A stretch of DNA of 64,000 bases from assembly GCF_018812025.1 (NCBI RefSeq), contig NC_063061.1, positions 8,001,915 to 8,065,914 of the forward strand, written 5' to 3'. The translations under genes and the position numbers were made by a program. The stretch's first letter is position 1. Each line of letters begins with the position of its first letter. Below the pieces are notes generated by a model. The model did not search any database. It saw nothing but the letters and a program-made list of their open reading frames with translations, and was not told the origin of the DNA. Below, piece by piece: positions 23,670 through 35,879 of the stretch. The stretch comes from Megalobrama amblycephala (taxonomy: Eukaryota; Chordata; Actinopteri; Cypriniformes; Xenocyprididae).

Positions 23670-25179
23670 ATTACTATTTCTGCAGTATTACAATTGCCAA
23701 AATGTAAATTGCCAAAGAACATTCACAAGTGATATCACAGCCATTATTTGATTGGACTGGCAAAAGTAAAGACATTTGTATACAGAGTGTTGAGGCTTTC
23801 TTCATCAGAAGCCAATTTCCACTGATCCACACTAAATCTGTTCAAGAGTACCTGGAATGTTTTTTTCAGTGCAAACACCATACATCTTTACAATGAAAAG
23901 ATTTTGCCCATTCAATATGCAAAACCTCTCTTAAAGTCAACTGTGCATGTTTTATGGATACAAACCTTTGACATTATTTTCCACCTTTCCAGGATCAAAC
24001 AACTCTAAAAATTGAATCTCAAGAGGGCAAAATTCAATCTTATCGACCTCTAATAGCCACTATCATTGCATCAGCCTATAGAGGTGATGGCTGTGGACAT
24101 TAAATAAAGAAGCATCTGTGGTAATTTGACATGTTTTCATACAGGTTACCAAGCTATTTTCTTAGAGAATGCTGTGGTCGGCTGTTCCACATAGATGACT
24201 ACCAATCTAGTTCAGCTCTGGAAAAATCGTTTATCTGACTGCTCCTGTTAAATGGTTGTCAATATGCACCGGGGCGCCTCCATTTGTCCGTCAACCAGCA
24301 TGAAAGGAGGGAACCATGATGCTGACGGTGCAGTAATGAGGAGAGGAAAAGGAGGTACAGGTTTTTGTTGTACAAATTGGGTAAACATAATGAGAAGACA
24401 CAGGAGGTGACAGAGAGAGGCAACTGCGGTGCAAACAACGTCAAAAATTTTGGTAGCTTGTGCTGCAATGCCGCAGGGCATTTGATAAAAAGCGAGAGAG
24501 AGGCGCCAAAACAGGAAGCATCAGCAATCTGATTTTAATGAGCCAACACAAGAGGTTCACAATGGAGCCAAAAGGGTCCCTGGCTAGACCCCACCCCCTC
24601 CCCGAACTCACCAGCAGAGCAACACAGCCGTTACACTAACTCAGGGTCAGGAAGTCCGAAGGGCACGTCACTACCCTGTGCCTGTAAGGTAATGAACAGC
24701 CTGTGTCCAGAGACACCACCCCCTACAAACTGTTAATGTGTCCCTGGTCCACTCCATCAAGTAATGGTGTAATAACAAGAGGGACTGTTGGGAGCCGAAA
24801 AGGGACTTGGTTACAACTACCATTTAATGGACTAATGTATCATTCCTGTTCGAACAAATGACTGTACAAACACAGTACAATACAATGTCTTAAGATCTAA
24901 TATGGTGACCATGATTTGGTAAGTACACTGTAAAAAAATATTTTCATGATTTATCATAACATTTTTTTGTTTGTCAAGTCAACTTAGATAATTAATGTGG
25001 TTCAGATAACGTAATATTTTGAGTTTCTATTGATTAAACCAATCGCCTTCATTGTATTAACTCAAATTTATAATTTCAATGAACTCAAAAATTTAAAAAC
25101 CTTTTTAAGTTCTTTTATACAGCGTAGGATGCGCTCCTGGATTAATATTTTTATCATTCAGAAAATATTTTTTATACAC
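23670..25179. other. Unassigned
   Basis: Mostly ordinary mixed sequence. Overlapping minus-strand frames at 24248-24481 lack domains. I see no element boundary. Confidence 0.35.
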
Positions 25180-25374
25180 AATACAACTTAACCTATTATC
25201 TCCCTCTGATTTTAAGGGTTAATGGGAATAGGGTTAGGACTGTCTTTTGTTGCAACAAAAATACTAGTTTTTAATTAAATTAAAAACTAGTATTTTTGTT
25301 GCAACAAAAGACAGTCCTAACCCTATTCCCATTAACCCTTAAAATCAGAGGGAGATAATAGGTTAAGTTGTATT
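25180..25374. repeat. Perfect 97-bp inverted repeat, 1-nt spacer
   Basis: The left arm 25180-25276 and right arm 25278-25374 are exact reverse complements around a single A at 25277. The centre reads ACTAGTTTTTAATT then A then its complement. The arms include TTGCAACAA and AGGGTTAATGGGAATAGGG. The sequence outside the arms does not pair. No coding capacity. It could be a very young foldback element, a recent inverted duplication or a fold-over artefact. Confidence 0.95.
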
Positions 25375-26399
25375 TCTCATAAATTAAACAGGCCATATTT
25401 TATATATTTACAGATAAATGGCTTAGTTATATTAAACAGATTCTTTACTGTTCTAAAGCGCATTTCATAGTAGATTTTCCACTGGAGATTTTAGCTGCCT
25501 CTAAGACAGCTCCTGAGAACTAAATTTAGTTTTTTTTTCATGGCATATTGTGCTTAAACAGTCAAAAATGCTTGTTCGGTTATATCTTAAGTGAATGTAA
25601 ACAGTTGAGAAAGAAAATGCATGTGTAACAGTATAATGGATCCATGCATCAGGGTCCTGATTGAAATATGCATTGAAATATGCATACACAATTTTTTACA
25701 TATCAGGATTTATAAACAATTAACTTCGCGTAAATATGTACAAACAGTCCGCACACTCTAGACAATGCGTACGCGCTCGTTAACTGGTGCGAGTGAAGTA
25801 ATGAAGTAAACAAAATAATTTTAAACTCTGTTTACCATTTGATACACATCTATATTAAATATGCTACTCATTAATGGAGTTAAGCAATCAAATTACATTA
25901 AATCATTATCCAGAAGTTTAGAAATATTTAGGCTATAAATTTAAATAGAAATTTATTTTATAGTCAAAACTGCATAAATTAGTTTTATTTAAAACAATAC
26001 AAGTATTTTGCCAAAAGGAATGAATGAAAATAATTCTTCTCTGTAAAATTTCTCTGAAAAGTATTTTATAACTACAGTTTTGGCAAATGTATTTTGTTTT
26101 ACAGATATTTCAATAATTATTTTAAACAAGACAAGGACACTGAATGATTTTTAGTGATGGCACAAACAGCACAGTGTCTCTCTCATATTGTCCTATTGTC
26201 TTGTCCCATTAAACACAGTAGTAGGCTATCACGATCTGTGGGAATATGCATATGGAAATTATATGCAGATGAGGATATGCATAGTAAAACCAGGTGTTGT
26301 AGGCTCCTTATAAGGTTACTTTGTGGAGGAGACGGTTTAATACACAAGGCCCCAGGTCTGCATTTATTTAATCAAAAATACAGTAAAAACAGTAATACT
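25375..26399. other. AT-rich DNA with family R fragment
   Basis: A partial copy of repeat R lies at 25540-25660 (GTGAATGTAAACAGTTGAG, then GTAACAGTATAATGGATCC). The rest is AT-rich and unassigned. The 85-codon frame at 26154-26411 has no domain. Confidence 0.5.
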
Positions 26400-26745
26400 G
26401 TGAAAAAATAAAATTTAAAATGTGTTTTCTATTTTAAAGTGAAATCATTCTAATCATTCTAATCATTCTATGCCGATTTGCTCCTCAAGAAGCATTTTTT
26501 CTTATTAGCAATATTGAAAACAGTTGTACTGCTTAATATTTTTCATAGATGAATAGAGGTTTCAAAAGAACTGCACTTAATTGAAATAAAACAAATCTGT
26601 AACATTATGTCTTTACTGTCACTTTTGATCAATTTGATGTGTCCTTGCTGAATAAAAAGTATCAATTTATTTCTTAAAAAAAAAAAAAAATAAGACGAAA
26701 AAACATATTGAGCTAACCCTAAACTTTTGAACTGTAGTGCATATA
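26400..26745. repeat. Dispersed repeat family S, copy 1
   Basis: Contains ACTGTCACTTTTGATCAATT, CCTTGCTGAATAAAA and a poly-A run, and closes with CCCTAAACTTTTGAACTGTAG. The same terminal sentence occurs at 53225-53250 and related blocks at 57490-57735. A short tandem CATTCTAAT run lies at 26444-26470. Common in cyprinid genomes; class unknown to me. Confidence 0.6.
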
Positions 26746-28061
26746 TTGGGCAGCTGATGCTTAGTGTTTTTATAAGGTGCATTCTGGGAATTAGTCTCAA
26801 TGATTCTAAGTGAAATAAGCAGCTAAAACAGATGTGTGTCTTTATATAAAGGATATGAAGGAAAACAATTTTAATACATCAAAGAACTAGAATGTCAACA
26901 GCTGCATTTGAGCTGGACAGAAGCATCGCCTGAGGAATTAAGTGATATCCTGTGGTGCGTAATGCCCGTAGACTAATGGCAAGAACCTTACCTAGATGCC
27001 AGAATGAACAGACGTATGAGCCAATGGGATTATGGGATGAAACCAGCTGTAAAATAAATCTAAAGTCGGTGGTACCGATAAGCAGATGGAACCAAACCAA
27101 AGTCATTTCACTCTGCGGCCATCTTTGAAAATTCTCTCGGGCATGCAAGTGTAGCTCTTATCAGTTTGAATGGGGAAACATCAAATTCTCCAAAATCTGA
27201 AAACAACTGTCTCATAAATTTTGTTTATAAACGCTCAAATCATGACAAAAAACTGCATTTATTTCAGCGCGCATCTAAGACGCTGTTTACACAATGGCTG
27301 CTAAAAATGACAACAAAGCCAGCAAAGATTGCAGTTCAGTCTCCATGTTATTGTTTAAGCCATGCCATCGTTTTCAAAAGTCTCTGTTTTGGTCCGTTTA
27401 CACTGAAATGCACCCCTGGCGTTTTCAAACTAAAACGGGCTCTGCAGCGCTTTCGAAAGTCTCCGTTTTCGATGGCCGAAAACGCCGGAGTAGTGTAAAC
27501 GACAGCTGTAACCACAGCAAAACTTGGTCTGTACGGATCACGGATCAACAATGATCCGTTTAACCACTAGGAGAAACCCAGCTCACCCCCAAAACTCCCA
27601 TGCCACACAGTACTGACCTGAATAACCTTGAACCTTGAACCAATGTCCGTAATGTAATATGCCTAAGAAAGTTCTACAAGGAGACAGGAAGGACAGCTGA
27701 TCATCCTTGCAGTGCCAAACCATGCGTAACCATGTGTAACCCCCAGACATGTTTGAGAACTTGCAAATGCCTTGGTGGAAGAGTGGGGTAGCATCTCACA
27801 GCAGGAACTGACAAATCTGCTGCAGTTCATGAGGATGAGATGCTATGGGCTGATGGTTAAACTGATAATCACTATTATTTTGCTCTAAAATTGCTCTAAA
27901 ATCAGAGAAAGAAATTAACGCTATATGTATGAGCTTATTATATAACATATATTATTATATTTACTTTTTGAGTGCCATTTCACATGTTCTTCACTAACAG
28001 ACTACACTTCACCTATAGGTGCCACATGGGCTTCATTTAACCAACAATGATAGCTTCACTG
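26746..28061. other. Unassigned; possible MITE at 27270-27510
   Basis: Within it, GCTGTTTACAC near 27283 and GTGTAAACGACAGC near 27494 are partly complementary and enclose CGTTTTCAAACTAAAACGG, suggesting a MITE, but boundaries are weak. Overlapping frames at 27166-27554 on both strands come from this segment and are not genes. Confidence 0.35.
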
Positions 28062-28361
28062 TTAAAATAGTCAACATGACTACAGTGGTTTAACATTAAT
28101 GTTATGAAGCGACGAGAATACTTTTTGTGTGCAAAAACAAAACAAGTCACGTTGACTATTTTAACTATGTCTTTACTACTTTTCTGGACCTTGAATGACA
28201 TTGCTTTGTATGGGGGACAAAAAACCTCTTGGATTCCATCAAAAAAATCTTAATTTGTGTTCCTAAGATGAACGAAGGTCTTAGGGGTTTGGAACGACAT
28301 GAGGGTGAGTAATTAATGACAATTAATGACTTAATTCATTTTTGTATAACTAACCCTTTAA
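28062..28361. mobile_element. TTAA foldback MITE, family A copy 3, truncated
   Basis: The right part matches copy 1 (GAAGCGACGAGAATACTTTT, GGAACGACATGAGGGTGAG) and ends CTAACCCT with TTAA at 28358-28361. Most of the left arm is missing. Instead AAAATAGTCAACATGAC at 28064 pairs with GTTGACTATTTT near 28150. Confidence 0.65.
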
Positions 28362-28532
28362 GTTTCTCTGAAAAACTAATTCCTAATATTAATCTAATAA
28401 TTCCAAATTATGTTACATTTTTACTTTATATTGTAGCGCATAAGTACATTTATTCACCAACCACAACCAAATCGCAATCGAGATTCATATTTGGATTTAT
28501 TACAGTTCGTCAGAGAAGGTTCGCTCACAGAT

Positions 28533-29496
28533 TTAAAGGTGCCCAAGAATGTTTTTTCACAAGATGTAATATAAGTCTAAGGTGTCTTCTGAATGTGTCT
28601 GTGAAGTTTAAGCTCAAAATACCCCATAGATTTTTTTAAATTAATTTTTTTAACTGCCTATTTTGGGGCATTATTAACTATGCACTGATTTTTTCAGTCG
28701 CCGCCCCTTTAAATCGCGTGCCCCCTGCCTCACGAGCTCTCGACTATATTACAGCGCATTTACAAAGTTCACACAGCTAATATAACCTTCAAATGGATCT
28801 TTACAAGATGTTCGACATGCATGCTGTGTGCACACATCGAATCATGTGAGTAAAGTATTTATTTTGATGTTCACATTTGATTCTCTATGAGTTTGAGGCT
28901 ATGCTCTGTGGCTAAAGCTAACATTACACACTGTTGGAGAGATTTATAAAGAATGAAGTTGTGTTTATGAATTATACAGACTGCAAGTGTTTAAAAATGA
29001 AAATAGCGACGCTCTCTTGTCTCCGTGAATACAGTAATAAACGATGGTAACTTTAACCTCATTTAACAGTACATTAGCAACATGCTAACGAAACATTTAG
29101 AAAGACAGTTTACAAATATCACTAAAAATATCATGTTATCATGGATCATGTCAGTTATTATTGCTCCATCTGCCATTTTTCGCTGTTGTTCTTGCTTGCT
29201 TACCTTGTCTGTGCACAGATAGATCCAGACGTTAATACTGCCTTTCCTTGTCTAATGCTTGAACATGGGCTGGCATATATGCAAATATTGGGGGCGTACA
29301 CCCCGACTGTTGCGTAACAGTCGGTGTTATGTTGAGATCCGCGTGTTTTCCGGAAGTCTTTTAAACAAATGAGATTTACATAAGAAAGAGGAAGCAATGG
29401 GGTTTGAAACTCAATGTATGTCTTTTCCATGTACTGAACTCTTGTTATTCAACTATGCCAAGATAAATTCAATTTTTCATTCGAGGGCACCTTTAA
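28533..29496 (-). mobile_element. TTAA-flanked MITE, family E copy 3 (inverted)
   Basis: TTAA at 28533-28536 and 29493-29496. The block order is that of copies 1 and 2 reversed: AGCTCAAAATACCCCATAG near 28611, the palindrome at 29303-29324 and AATTTTTCATTCGAGGGCAC at the right. The palindrome core is GTTGCGTAAC, one base off the perfect form. The octamer in complement, ATGCAAAT, is kept. Confidence 0.85.
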
Positions 29497-29850
29497 TAGC
29501 AGCAAATGGCACACGCACTTTGTGAAACAGGGCAGAAAATGTATCCTTTTAAGAGAAAAGCTCCATTTGGGGGTTTAAGCAGAAAACATCTGGAGACACC
29601 AAGCAGGAAAGATAGTGGAGGCTTGTCATCAAAATATCAATGGAAAATAATGGAAATGTCAAAAAACAAAAAACTTTATTTTTGGACAAATATCGAGAAA
29701 GCAGAAATCGTTATCATGATTAAAATACAATTAATCATGCAGCCCAGGACGTTACTGAGTATTTTTTTGCTGAATATATATAAAATTAATATAATAGATC
29801 AAAACCATATTAACATATTTAAATGTTAAAATAACTGTATGACTATGTTT
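29497..29850. other. Unassigned; decayed hAT-like end
   Basis: Around 29690-29750 the words CGTTATCATGATTAAAATAC and AATCATGCAGCCCAGG resemble a hAT terminus. The 107-codon plus-strand frame here has no domain. Confidence 0.3.
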
Positions 29851-31485
29851 TTAAAGGAGTGTTTGATTATAATATCACTTTTTTAACTTTAGTTAGTGTG
29901 TAATGTTGCTGTTTGAGCATAAACAACATCTGCAAAGTGACGACACTCAAAGTTCAATGCAAATAGAGACATTTTCTTTTACAGAAATCGCTTCTTAAAG
30001 ACTACAACAAACAGCTGGTAGGGACTACAATGAGCTTCTTACTGGGTTAGTGACATCACTAACCCTAAAATATTCATAAACTCTGCCCCCGAGAACACGC
30101 AATAAAGGAGGGTGAGACCATGTTGGGCTGCTTTAGAGAAGAGGAAGAGTTGTTGTCGTAGAGTGTTCTTGTCATGCCGTCGTTTTACGCCAGACTGCTT
30201 CACAAACGAGGGTCAATTCAATGTTGGATTTGCACAAAAGTTTAACATAACGGTACATGCTAGTCAATGAGATGAATCAACTCCACAGCAACTACATCCA
30301 CTAACTTTGTCCACTAACTGTTCAGAAACATCCATATGCATTCTATAAGTTTTAACTTCTTCCTGAATCTCTCCATCAGTGTCTGTCTCCGGTTTGTTCA
30401 GTAAAGCCGAGTTCAGACTGCATGATTTTCAAAGTAGTCGGGTCACTGTTCTTTTCACAGTGCATGACTATCTTGGCCAGCATTCAGTCGCTGCTGTGTT
30501 CAAACTGCACGATGGATCGGCAACAGAAGGTTTCACACTGCATGACTTTACAATAGGATGAATCGCCGACAACTCTGTCTGACACACAAACTACGTTTCA
30601 CAACCAAACACATGCGAGATGTGACAATGAAACAACGCGATATCACGCGTGCAAGACCGGAGTGAGACTGGGATTATTATTAAAAATGGTAGCCCTCAAG
30701 AAGCTTGCAATACGAATTGCCTGTGCGCTGATTTGAAGCGAAAACAAGAAAAAGAAAAGAAGAATATCGAGGAGGAAATGGTTGGGGAGACAAGAGGAAC
30801 AAGGATTGTGTGTTCTGCAACGAGAGTGGTCTATAACTCCTCCCCGAACTCCACGCTGCTCTGTATCTTGCTCTCTCATTGGCTGTCGGTCATTGCCGAT
30901 ATAGTTTTCAGTCAGAACACTTTTCACACAGCAGGATTTTGAAAGGTCGACAGGTCCAGATATTTAGCATGCCAAATATCTCAAGGGCGTCAGCGACTCG
31001 TCGGCGATTCTCTCAGATCACGTCTTTGCTCATTCACACTGCGTGATTGTCACTCGCTTGAACGAGCACCAATTTGCCTGTGATTTCCGGCATTTGTCGG
31101 TGATTTCTCAAAACCTGTCGGCGAGCCAAAATCGGGGCTAAAATCGTGCAGTCTGAACTCGGCTTAAGGCTGAACACCGTTACTGTCAATCCTCATTTTT
31201 TGCTGCGTGAGATTCTCCAGCTTTGTTGTTGTTGAGCAACCAAAGCGTGAGCTGTTAAAGCTCCGCCCACTTCTGGAAAGGGGGCCGGGAGCAGCAGTTC
31301 ATTTGCATTTAAAGGGACACACACAAAAACGGCGTGTTTTTGCTCACACCCAAATAGGGGCAAATTTGACAAGCTATAATAAATGATCTGTGGGGTATTT
31401 TGAGCTGAAACTTCACAGACACATTCTGGGGACAAGAGAGACTTATATTACATCTTGTAAAAGGGGCATTATAGGCCCCCTTTAA
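29851..31485. mobile_element. TTAA-flanked element, family F copy 2 (outer)
   Basis: TTAA at 29851-29854 and 31482-31485, ends AGGAGTGTTTGATTATAAT and ATTATAGGCCCCC. Internal GTAATGTTGCTGTTTGAG matches copy 1. The right part has GGGGTATTTTGAGCTGAAAC, CACAGACACATTC and ACTTATATTACATC, shared with family E. A Harbinger-type MITE at 30405-31164 sits inside. Confidence 0.7.
30405..31164. mobile_element. Harbinger-type MITE (TAA duplication)
   Basis: Ends AGCCGAGTTCAGACTGCATG and CGTGCAGTCTGAACTCGGCT are near-perfect inverted repeats. The flanks are TAA at 30402-30404 and 31165-31167, the 3-bp duplication typical of PIF/Harbinger. Internal words such as CACTGCATGACT and TGCGTGATTGTCACTCG recur in both orientations. 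No transposase. Frames on both strands at 30643-30942 are shadows. Confidence 0.85.
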
Positions 31486-32551
31486 GATTTTTATAATGGT
31501 TTTATACACACACCATGATTTTCTCAGTCTTCCTAAATATACTGTTCTAGAGAAAATCTGCTTTCCAGAAAATTCAGAGGAAGCATCTGGAGGGACGGAG
31601 ATGAGCCAGATAAGACTCAGATTAGAAATCAGATTAGAGAAGGATCGCTCATGAAGTCACCCTGCCTTCCCACTCACCCCTTGAGTGCACCTGACCAAGC
31701 CTTATTCTGCAGATCACCACGGATCATCCTGGAGTTTCACTCTGACCTATATCCTCTGTAGTTCACCTCATGATACTTCACAGACAACTTCCTTCAATTT
31801 TGAGGAAAAAAATGTCTGAGATGAAGGCAATGTCTTTGAAGGGTGCAGGTTTATTTTACTGTAGACTAAACATTGGATTGTTTTGTCTGCTCAGCTGTGA
31901 TTTAAATAACATCACCTTTGATCGCTCTATGTGACTGAGGTCAAAAGGTCTTGAATGACTCGTGCATGTCAACCTTTCAGCCCATGTATAAATTTCACCT
32001 TTGCTTGAAGGCTTTCATTTTGTAGTGTATACTGTATATGCTCAGTTGTTGTCTACCCTGCACAAAGATCCTGACAGAGCCCTGTGGACCGGAGCGTAGC
32101 AGGGTTAAACATGGTTGCATTAAAACTGCTTTAAAAATGCATAGGTCATCATTTATTTATCTGATTGTCAAAACCGCAGATGCATTAGTATGGTAGAAGT
32201 TAACTGCTCAAGCTGTAAGCTCTTCACCACTGTGTCTGGTAATAACTGTTAGTCGGTTTTCTGCAAATTAAAAAAAGCACAACATTCAGAGGCTTCTGAA
32301 AGTTTTCCCTACTGTCCTATTACCCAGAGTCAGTTGTAAATGCTATTATAATTCTAGGCAAGAGTGCTTCAAAATCTCAGCTTGCTGACGCTCTAACATT
32401 GCTCAAGACAATTAACAACTAGATGTTTACATTCATTGTTTCTAGGGTACTGTAATAACTAGGTTGTATTTACTGAACCAAGTCAGAAGCCAACCCTAAG
32501 TGTTCATGATATTCTATTAATTAAGTAGAAATGTGCTTATACCTTTCTAGA
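31486..32551. other. Unassigned
   Basis: No gene or element recognised. Mixed composition; it may be unique intronic DNA. Confidence 0.35.
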
Positions 32552-33310
32552 CAAAGGATTAGTTCACATCAGAATTGAAATTTCCTGATAATTTACTCCC
32601 CCATGTCATCCAAGATGTTTATATCTTTCTTTCTTCAGTCGAAAAGAAATGAAGGTTTTTGAAGAAAACATTCCAGGATTTTCCTCTATATAGTGGACTT
32701 CAATGACTACCAACAGGTTGAAGGTCCAAACGTCAGTTTCAGTGCAGCTTCAAAGGGCTCTACATGATCCCAGCCAAGGAATAAGTGTCTTATCTAGTGA
32801 AACGATCGGTCAAAAAAAAAAAAAAAATATATATATATTTTTTTTTTTGCCATTTATCCTCCAACTTCAAAATTATCCGACATTGTTGTTTTACCTTTTT
32901 TTTTTTGTAAAGGGCGTTTGACTTAGTCTTTGCAAGTTCGCTTGTAGACACGTTACGCGACCTTTCCAACGTGATTACATAATGCATGAACATCGCTGAG
33001 CAGTGCAAGATGAGCATTTGTGGTTAAAAAAGTATATGAATTTTTTTACAAAATGACTGATCGCTTTGTTAGATAAGACCCTTATTCCTTGGCTGGGATC
33101 GTGTAGAGCCCTTTGAAGCTGCAATAAAAACTTCAATTTGGACCTTCAACCCGTTGTTAGCTGTTGAAGTCCACTATATGAAGAAAAATCCTGAAATGTT
33201 TTCCTCAAAAACCTTAATTTTTTTTCAACTGAAGACAGAAAGACATAAACATCTTGGATGACATAGGGGTGAGTAAAATTATCAGGAAATTTCAATTCTG
33301 AAGTGAACTA
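32552..33310. mobile_element. Long foldback MITE
   Basis: The left arm starts GGATTAGTTCACATCAG and the right arm ends TTCTGAAGTGAACTA. The arms pair over more than 250 bp, for example GATCCCAGCCAAGGAATAAG against CTTATTCCTTGGCTGGGATC. The unpaired centre (about 32860-33030) is single copy here. An A-run, TATATA and T-run lie at 32814-32848. It resembles the large foldback MITEs of zebrafish. No coding capacity. Confidence 0.8.
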
Positions 33311-35809
33311 CAGTAGTCAACATTTGAAGTGGATCAAAAAAGTTCAAAGTTGTCTTAGTTCTTAGCACAACTTTGATGAACATAATATTGCTTATTTTTA
33401 AGATTAATTGCGCAGCCCCTAACAATTCTGACATCCATCCTATAGATGCATTCACAAGAGTTAATGATAGTAGTAATGTCCAATTCGTAAATTAATAACA
33501 TATTTTCAATGAATTAGTTGATCCAGTTAAAAAAAAAAAAGTCTGAATGATTGGTTAACCAATTTAACTCTGTTCACTTCAACTCACTGGACTCAATGAT
33601 CTGGTTACAGTGTTCAGCAGCTTACTTCCGGGAAAGATTATCAGAAGATTAATGTAAATTTCAGTCTGTTCCTCACACAAAGCAACTGTATGGCTTCAGA
33701 AGTCATATGAATTACAACTATTCTAATGATACTTGATATTGTTTTGGTGCTTTTGCTTAATTTGTAAAGCTTAAAAATGAATGGAATGGAAAATGAATGG
33801 GGAAAAAGCAACCAGTGCAGTCAAATGGGTTTGGAATAACAAACCCAGAATTTTAATTAATAGTGTGAAAATTTCATTCTTAGAGTTACAGGGCTGTTTT
33901 TTTTTTTTTTTTTTTGGAAGTTAAAAAAAAATTACTAAGAACACTATGCTATAAATAGTCCATGATTTAATCATTTGACTCTATTTTAAAGTAAGGGTAA
34001 GTTTGGCCATCAGACACACAGAAGGCATGTTCTACAAGGGCAGTAAGTGATGGATGAGAGGGCAGCACTTGCATAATTCACAGAGAATTAACAAGGGAAG
34101 ATGAGAAGTGGCATGTAGTAGATTCTGTTCTCCAGACGACAGGAGCTCATCTCAGGTCAATGGGTGAAGTACACACAGACGCAATCAATGCTTTTAATGC
34201 TACAAAACAGAAGACAATTGCCAAACCAAACAGCTTTGACGTCAATACATAGCATAACAGCTCAAAAATTTACATGAAAAATGACTCCTATAGTTGCCAA
34301 AATAACCATCAGCATTTTGATTCTTTTTACTCCAAAATACACTGAAAAAATCTCCCACAACAGCTATAAACTAAATGTAAAAAGGCTAGAGAATTACGCA
34401 CAGTAAGACCAGGAATGTGAACTAAGAATGTAAATAGGGTCCATTTTGATTTCATTAAGAATAAATACTCTTAAAGACTGGATTTGAGCATAGCCAGCCT
34501 GAAATGTGGATTTTCGCAGCTGGAATGACATCACATCTGTCTATGTGTTCTCTGGCTTTAATCTCTGATTTATTCCCTTCTCTCGCCATCCCTCCCTCCC
34601 TCCCTTTCTCTCTCCGTCTCTGTCTCCAACCAACCCCCCCATTCACTGATGCATCGCACCAGTCCTGTTGAAGGCTTCTTGTCTGTGCATGAGAGGAGGG
34701 TCTGGCTCAGTGAAACTCTTCAGCTGTCTATTGTCAGAGAAGAAGAATGCCTTTATACTGTCAATATAATCTAGAGTTTGCACTGGCTGCTGCACTGCCT
34801 TGGAAGACAAGCAGAACTGCAACGGTTCACAATGGAAAACACGTTTCTAATTCCAACAGTAAAAAAAGGCAATTTATAAAGTAGGTTTCCACTGTAAGCA
34901 TTTCATTTGATGATTCGAGAGAAATGACGATTTTGTATTTATAGTTCTCCTAAAGGAATGTGTACAAGATTCCATTTGGAACTTCCATTATAATTTGGAT
35001 TGGAACCAATTCTAAAGGAATCATATATGACCCTGTATGAACTGCACCTCATAAAGATGTGGTATTATTTCCTACATAATGTATGTGTTCTAAAAGATCA
35101 AGCTTTTCTTTAATGTTGGATAATTAAATTCCTATTAAAATTGGTTCTAGATTATGATTGAAGTTGTATAGCTGGTTTATTGGTCAGAAATAGATCTTAA
35201 TGTATCCTACATTGACCGCATTGAAATATTGCACAGACTAAACTGTCAGCTCTTATACTGATGGAGCTGGGTGGACTAAACCACCAGCAGAAAATCTTCT
35301 TAAAGTGTTAGTCAGACTGCTCAGCTATTTTTAGCTCAAATAAAACATTACAACCAGTATTACGCATCATTATATTTGTGTTACAAATGGAAGATCCCAG
35401 CATGACTGATATGAAATATGCATCTGTACTTAAAAAAAGGACATGACTATGATTGCTAAATGGATTTCCATGATAATTTGGCATTAATCAAATAAAATCC
35501 TACTTCATAAACTAATAATAATAATAATAATAATAAAATGTCTTTTTCATCTAGCTCTATGTATATTCTAAAAGATTCAGTTTTCTGTAGCGCTATGTTA
35601 GAAGAAAGGATCTTAAGCATCAGCAGGATAAAATGAAAATCCTATTGATTCACTTTTCTTAACAAATAAATAATAAAATAAAAATCAGTTTATCCAGTCA
35701 GCCTTTCTGAAGCCAAACCAGCAACCTTTAAGACTGATTCCAAATAATTGCTTCAGTATTTCTGACTCTATATGCACCTGAGAGGAGGTGATCATGTGAT
35801 GAGATATAC
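33311..35809. other. Probable ppp2r2b first-intron sequence, no gene seen
   Basis: By position this would be the 5' part of intron 1 of the minus-strand gene whose exon ends at 35810. The visible contents are a T-run at 33898-33915, a CT-rich tract at 34575-34625 and an AAT microsatellite at 35513-35536. No second exon was recognised. Some stretches, e.g. 34640-34800, have mixed composition and could hold regulatory sequence, but nothing here proves it. Confidence 0.4.
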
Positions 35810-35879
35810 CTTCAGTTGCATAGTTGTGGTCTCGGAGGAAGCTGTTGTTGATCTTGCGGGTGTCTATTTCCTCATCCAT
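35810..35879 (-). CDS. ppp2r2b: PP2A regulatory subunit B55-beta, 5' coding exon
   Basis: The ATG is at 35879-35877. The exon encodes 23 residues starting MDEEID and continuing TRKINNSFLRDHNYATE, then one extra G before a donor read GTATAT on the minus strand (intron from 35809 downward). This is close to the N-terminus of vertebrate PPP2R2B. The gamma subunit differs at the N/H and A/V positions, and the alpha and delta subunits start differently, so beta is the best fit. The family proteins are seven-bladed WD40 propellers that direct the PP2A A/C core enzyme to substrates; this exon covers only the segment before the first blade. The phase (one base over) fits the split alanine codon that opens the next exon in the family. 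No upstream in-frame ATG exists in the open stretch to 35981. The remaining exons are not seen and should lie at lower coordinates. Confidence 0.82.

Noticed and set aside
23372..23707. 111-codon ORF and its antisense frame
   Set aside because: It spans the palindromic GTACTGTAC region of a nested inverted-repeat element, so it is a composition artefact.
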